Assembly (NCBI RefSeq): GCF_905163445.1
Contig: NC_053187.1
Location: forward strand, 11,718,001-11,782,000
DNA: 64,000 nt
Source of the DNA: Pararge aegeria
Taxonomy: Eukaryota; Arthropoda; Insecta; Lepidoptera; Nymphalidae
Reading direction: 5' to 3'
Position 1 is the first letter of the stretch; every line of letters begins with the position of its first letter. Made by a program: the position numbers and the translations under genes. Below the pieces are notes generated by a model. It saw only the letters and a list, made by a program, of their open reading frames with translations, was not told where the DNA came from and made no database searches. Below, one piece after another: positions 62,801 to 64,000 of the stretch.

Positions 62801-63743
62801 TTTCTCTTCCAGTTCATCTTTGGGTTCTAGTTTTAGTTTTTTTACTGGTATATCATCAGGTGCAGATGCTCTGAAAATAAAATTTATGCACAATACAAAC
62901 TTAGTATGTAATATGTATTACATGTGAAATCAATTTACACACAACATATTATATATAAATAAATTATGACATACTTTATAGTTTCCTTAACCATTTTCTG
63001 GTCTTCTTTGCTAAGATTTTTAAAGCCCGGAATATCCTCTCCACCAGCTAGGAACAAAAACTCGTTTTTCTTTTCAGCAAAACATTTAACATGATGCCAC
63101 ATTGGGTGATCACCATACTTGGGATCATAACCAAGCTTTGATACCCGTACTTCATCCTAAAATTTATAAAACACATGGAAATAACATGTAATATACAACA
63201 CATGTACATACATGATATATTAATAGATGTGGTACTTGGGTCATTTAATCAATTGATATGCAATTATTAAGGGAAGGCAGGCAATTTAAGCACTAGTGCT
63301 AGTGTCTACAATATGGAACTAATAAGCTATTGGATTGGGTTATAAAAAGCTTGGTTAGTGGTTAGGTAATAGGTAACAACTTCACCCCCAACACACACCG
63401 CTGCTATCTTTTGCTATAACGGGGAAAGTAAACATTGTGAGGAAATCACAACTGTTCTCAAAGCCTACAAATCTGCACTCGGCCAGAGTGGTTGACTATG
63501 GCATATTCAGACCTCTCAATTTAGTTTAGATCAAGAATTATGTACAACTAAATTAACACCTAAATTTATTATTTAAATGAAGAATGTGTTGATAGCATTG
63601 TTTACCTTACAAATTTTAATATCACAATGTTTACAAGATGCGCGACTGGATTTGGAATATTCAATTGAATAATTGGATAGCGCTGCCTTTTCACTGTTTT
63701 CCCTTTTGGCCGCTTTACCCTTCTTACCCTTTTCAGCAGGCAT
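47768..63743 (-). CDS. Parp1: Poly(ADP-ribose) polymerase 1 (PARP1); first zinc finger not seen
   Basis: This is a nuclear DNA-break sensor that uses NAD+ to build poly(ADP-ribose). Eighteen exons chain in frame (minus strand): 63743-63606, 63156-62975, 62870-62657, 61171-61066, 60686-60500, 59598-59379, 57941-57837, 57739-57634, 57326-57164, 56450-56294, 53366-53208, 52784-52648, 52325-52189, 51713-51550, 51022-50902, 50749-50590, 49443-49267 and 47840-47768, for 901 residues from the first visible Met. Order: zinc finger 2 (Cys37, Cys40, His68, Cys71), PADR1/zinc finger 3 (Cys195, Cys198, Cys212, Cys222), BRCT, WGR (FWLFRSWGR), helical regulatory domain (EKMPLGKLSKKQI) and ART domain. The H-Y-E triad is His752, Tyr786 and Glu878, each offset by 110 from human numbering, so about one N-terminal zinc finger is missing. 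Exon 1 may extend to an acceptor at 63764 (TTTTTAG) with an open frame, so upstream coding exons probably lie past the window. Confidence 0.95.
48025..48120 (+). repeat. Interspersed repeat family C, partial copy
   Basis: CAAGCAGATGGCCCACCTGA, AAGCAGAACAACACTTCGCA and GGGCATTCAAAGAACACGTC follow the order of the family. It is in the last PARP1 intron. Confidence 0.45.
51866..51901. repeat. Perfect 16-bp inverted repeat (hairpin, 4-base loop)
   Basis: GTGCGCATCTGGTCCT and its exact complement flank ACGC. It is much more GC-rich than the surrounding DNA and sits in the PARP1 intron between exons 13 and 14. It shares AGGACCAGATG with the foldback element at 39650-39760. Confidence 0.85.
53479..55453 (+). 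mobile_element. Tigger/pogo-type DNA transposon, apparently intact (1975 bp)
   Basis: This is a class II element of the Tc1/mariner superfamily. The terminal inverted repeats are perfect over 21 bases, starting CAGTGTAAACTC at 53479 and mirrored at 55433-55453. The flanking TA at 53477-53478 and 55454-55455 is the expected target-site duplication. Inside both ends are repeated motifs of the type CTCTTTATAACG and CTCCCTATAACG, likely transposase-binding sites. One uninterrupted transposase frame fills the centre. It lies in the PARP1 intron between exons 10 and 11, transcribed against PARP1. Perfect termini and an unbroken frame argue for recent insertion. Confidence 0.93.
53862..55193 (+). 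CDS. Tigger/pogo transposase (443 aa)
   Basis: This is a cut-and-paste transposase of the Tigger/jerky type. The N terminus (about residues 1-60) is a CENP-B-like helix-turn-helix (KRKAISVDEKICLIRAIEKG). Residues about 70-135 are the CENPB-type second HTH (SEGWLGKFKHRH). Residues about 160-370 are the DDE_1 catalytic domain. Visible acidic residues are Asp167 in FNADETGLFF, Asp270 in LLLVDNCPAHP and Asp301 in LQPMDQSVIKSLKG; the 30-residue gap between the last two fits the DD30D pattern of pogo-like elements. No internal stop or frameshift was found. The start ATG lies 380 bases inside the left end. The protein is of typical family length, so it may be functional. Confidence 0.93.
   Translation: MASKRKAISVDEKICLIRAIEKGEKKSDVGRRFELSQSTDATIWKNQKTIQQAALEGNLSKKLKKPKFEDLDQAMLSWFNNQRQNNVPISGPIVKANAEKFANQLGIIDFKASEGWLGKFKHRHQITYGKMNGEARDVDMNVTNNWISTVWPNLKMKYSPEDIFNADETGLFFKLTPDKTLKFKGEKCVGGKLSKERITVLVAANMSGTEKRKLLVIGKSKNPRCFKNIKQLPVTYKANKSAWMTSQIFEEEVRKWDAELKSRKILLLVDNCPAHPIISNLRNIELAFFAANTTSILQPMDQSVIKSLKGHYRRKMLMDMIETDGKVSINMLQAVNFISKAWQEVTAATIQHTFRHAGLCSSQETNQFNSEDNLPLSEWISQFNVPNNFNEDLQSYENIDEDVATTGTLTDEQIVDLVSTSQVTLDKLVEIFCCLIKTIPPHI
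55620..56090 (+). pseudogene. LINE 3'-terminal fragment with degenerate ORF
   Basis: The frame includes TDIAHRIAKLKRQ and CRTDERW, matching the C-terminal TDIAHRIAKLKWQW...RRTD-R-W pattern of lepidopteran LINE proteins. The rest of the frame is degenerate. It lies in the same PARP1 intron as the Tigger element, about 170 bases beyond its right end. A conventional AATAAA occurs near 56074. Confidence 0.6.
58983..59110 (+). mobile_element. LINE C-terminal remnant
   Basis: In the PARP1 intron between exons 6 and 7, the plus strand reads FYNKLPVYILEMSLKKFK followed by CVKRKLIE and a stop. This is the usual ending of CR1/jockey-type reverse transcriptases. No RT core is nearby, so this is a short 5'-truncated relic. 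Confidence 0.5.
59940..60175 (-). mobile_element. tRNA-derived SINE, family B
   Basis: The minus strand begins GACGGGCGATTGGCGCAGTG and carries GGGCTCGATTCCCACAACTG, a good B box, then AATGTATTTCAGTACTGG and ACAAGCTACGTTTACTTTTG. It is in PARP1 intron 5, in PARP1 orientation. Confidence 0.75.
61896..62160 (+). mobile_element. tRNA-derived SINE, family A, 5'-truncated
   Basis: It starts within the head (GAGGTGCGTGCTGGGATCC), then CTTCAACGGTGAAGGAAAT, AAAACCTGCATTCCTGAGAG, and ends GATACGACGATGATGATG. It is located in PARP1 intron 3. Confidence 0.7.
62255..62405 (+). repeat. Interspersed repeat family C, partial copy
   Basis: ACCAAGCAGATAGCCTACTG, GAGCAGCATTTCACAGGGCA and TACAAAATGCCGCCCAGTG are diverged family segments. 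An open frame crosses it but is not gene-like. It is in PARP1 intron 3. Confidence 0.45.
63345..63530 (+). mobile_element. Degenerate SINE family A remnant
   Basis: TATAACGGGGAAAGTAAACA, TTGTGAGGAAATCACAACTG and CTGCACTCGGCCAGAGTGGT follow the order of the family A body, with many changes and no GATG tail. It is in PARP1 intron 1. Confidence 0.45.
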
Positions 63744-64000
63744 TATTATTCCTGATGGGTTTCCTAAAAATGAAACATTTCATACTTAATTAAACACCAA
63801 CAATAAATTGATCATTGTTACCTTTACCTAGTATTTCTTTTACTAAACTCAACTCCACAATTCTCTTTTTGCCAAGAATGTGTTTCTTTCATGGCAGCAA
63901 CTTATTGAAGAAAATTATAATTGCATCAGTTAAAATAACCCAAAAACTGGGGTTTATTTTAATTAATATCATAACACTTATTATGATGTCTAATGGTACT

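Noticed and set aside
63781..63900. Possible PARP1 exon reading LGKKRIVELSLVKEIL upstream of 63764
   Set aside because: The donor and phase fit, but a stop lies a few codons upstream with no good acceptor, and it does not resemble zinc finger 1; left unassigned.

Overview
The window is nuclear DNA of an animal with spliced genes, most likely a moth or butterfly. The evidence is an AT-rich background, small exons with GT-AG introns, and several SINE, LINE and MITE families of the kind common in lepidopteran genomes. The species was not determined. All gene models were spliced by eye, using reading frame, splice consensus and recalled family similarity. No search was run.

Layout. Positions 1-15,070 hold no complete gene: they carry AT-rich DNA, LINE and SINE remnants, MITEs, hairpins, one possible orphan exon (3041-3124) and one CpG-richer promoter-like patch (about 4977-5400). 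Positions 15,071-25,373 (+) hold the coiled-coil, PDZ and C-terminal exons of a GOPC/PIST homologue (Golgi PDZ adaptor); its 5' exons are not visible. Positions 25,374-32,602 are gene-free with LINE and MITE remnants. Positions 32,603-33,997 (+) hold a complete SH3BGR-like gene, with a 0.65-kb foldback element starting just past its probable poly(A) signal. Positions 37,442-45,942 (-) hold a complete sphingomyelin synthase-related (SMSr/SAMD8) gene. Positions 47,768-63,743 (-) hold 18 exons of PARP1 from the second zinc finger to the stop; the first zinc finger is not in the window and probably lies beyond base 64,000. An apparently intact Tigger/pogo DNA transposon with perfect terminal repeats and TA target duplications sits in a PARP1 intron in the opposite orientation.

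The genes do not form a functional unit. They are neighbouring housekeeping genes: Golgi/secretory trafficking (GOPC), a small thioredoxin-fold protein (SH3BGR), an ER ceramide phosphoethanolamine synthase (SMSr) and nuclear DNA-damage signalling (PARP1). The best leads are repeat-expanded C-terminal exons and a duplicated PDZ exon fragment in GOPC, a GC-AG intron in the SH3BGR gene, the intact transposon, several perfect hairpins, a cluster of CGATA motifs in SMSr, and a hammerhead-ribozyme-like core in a repeat. I found no convincing new multi-gene system.
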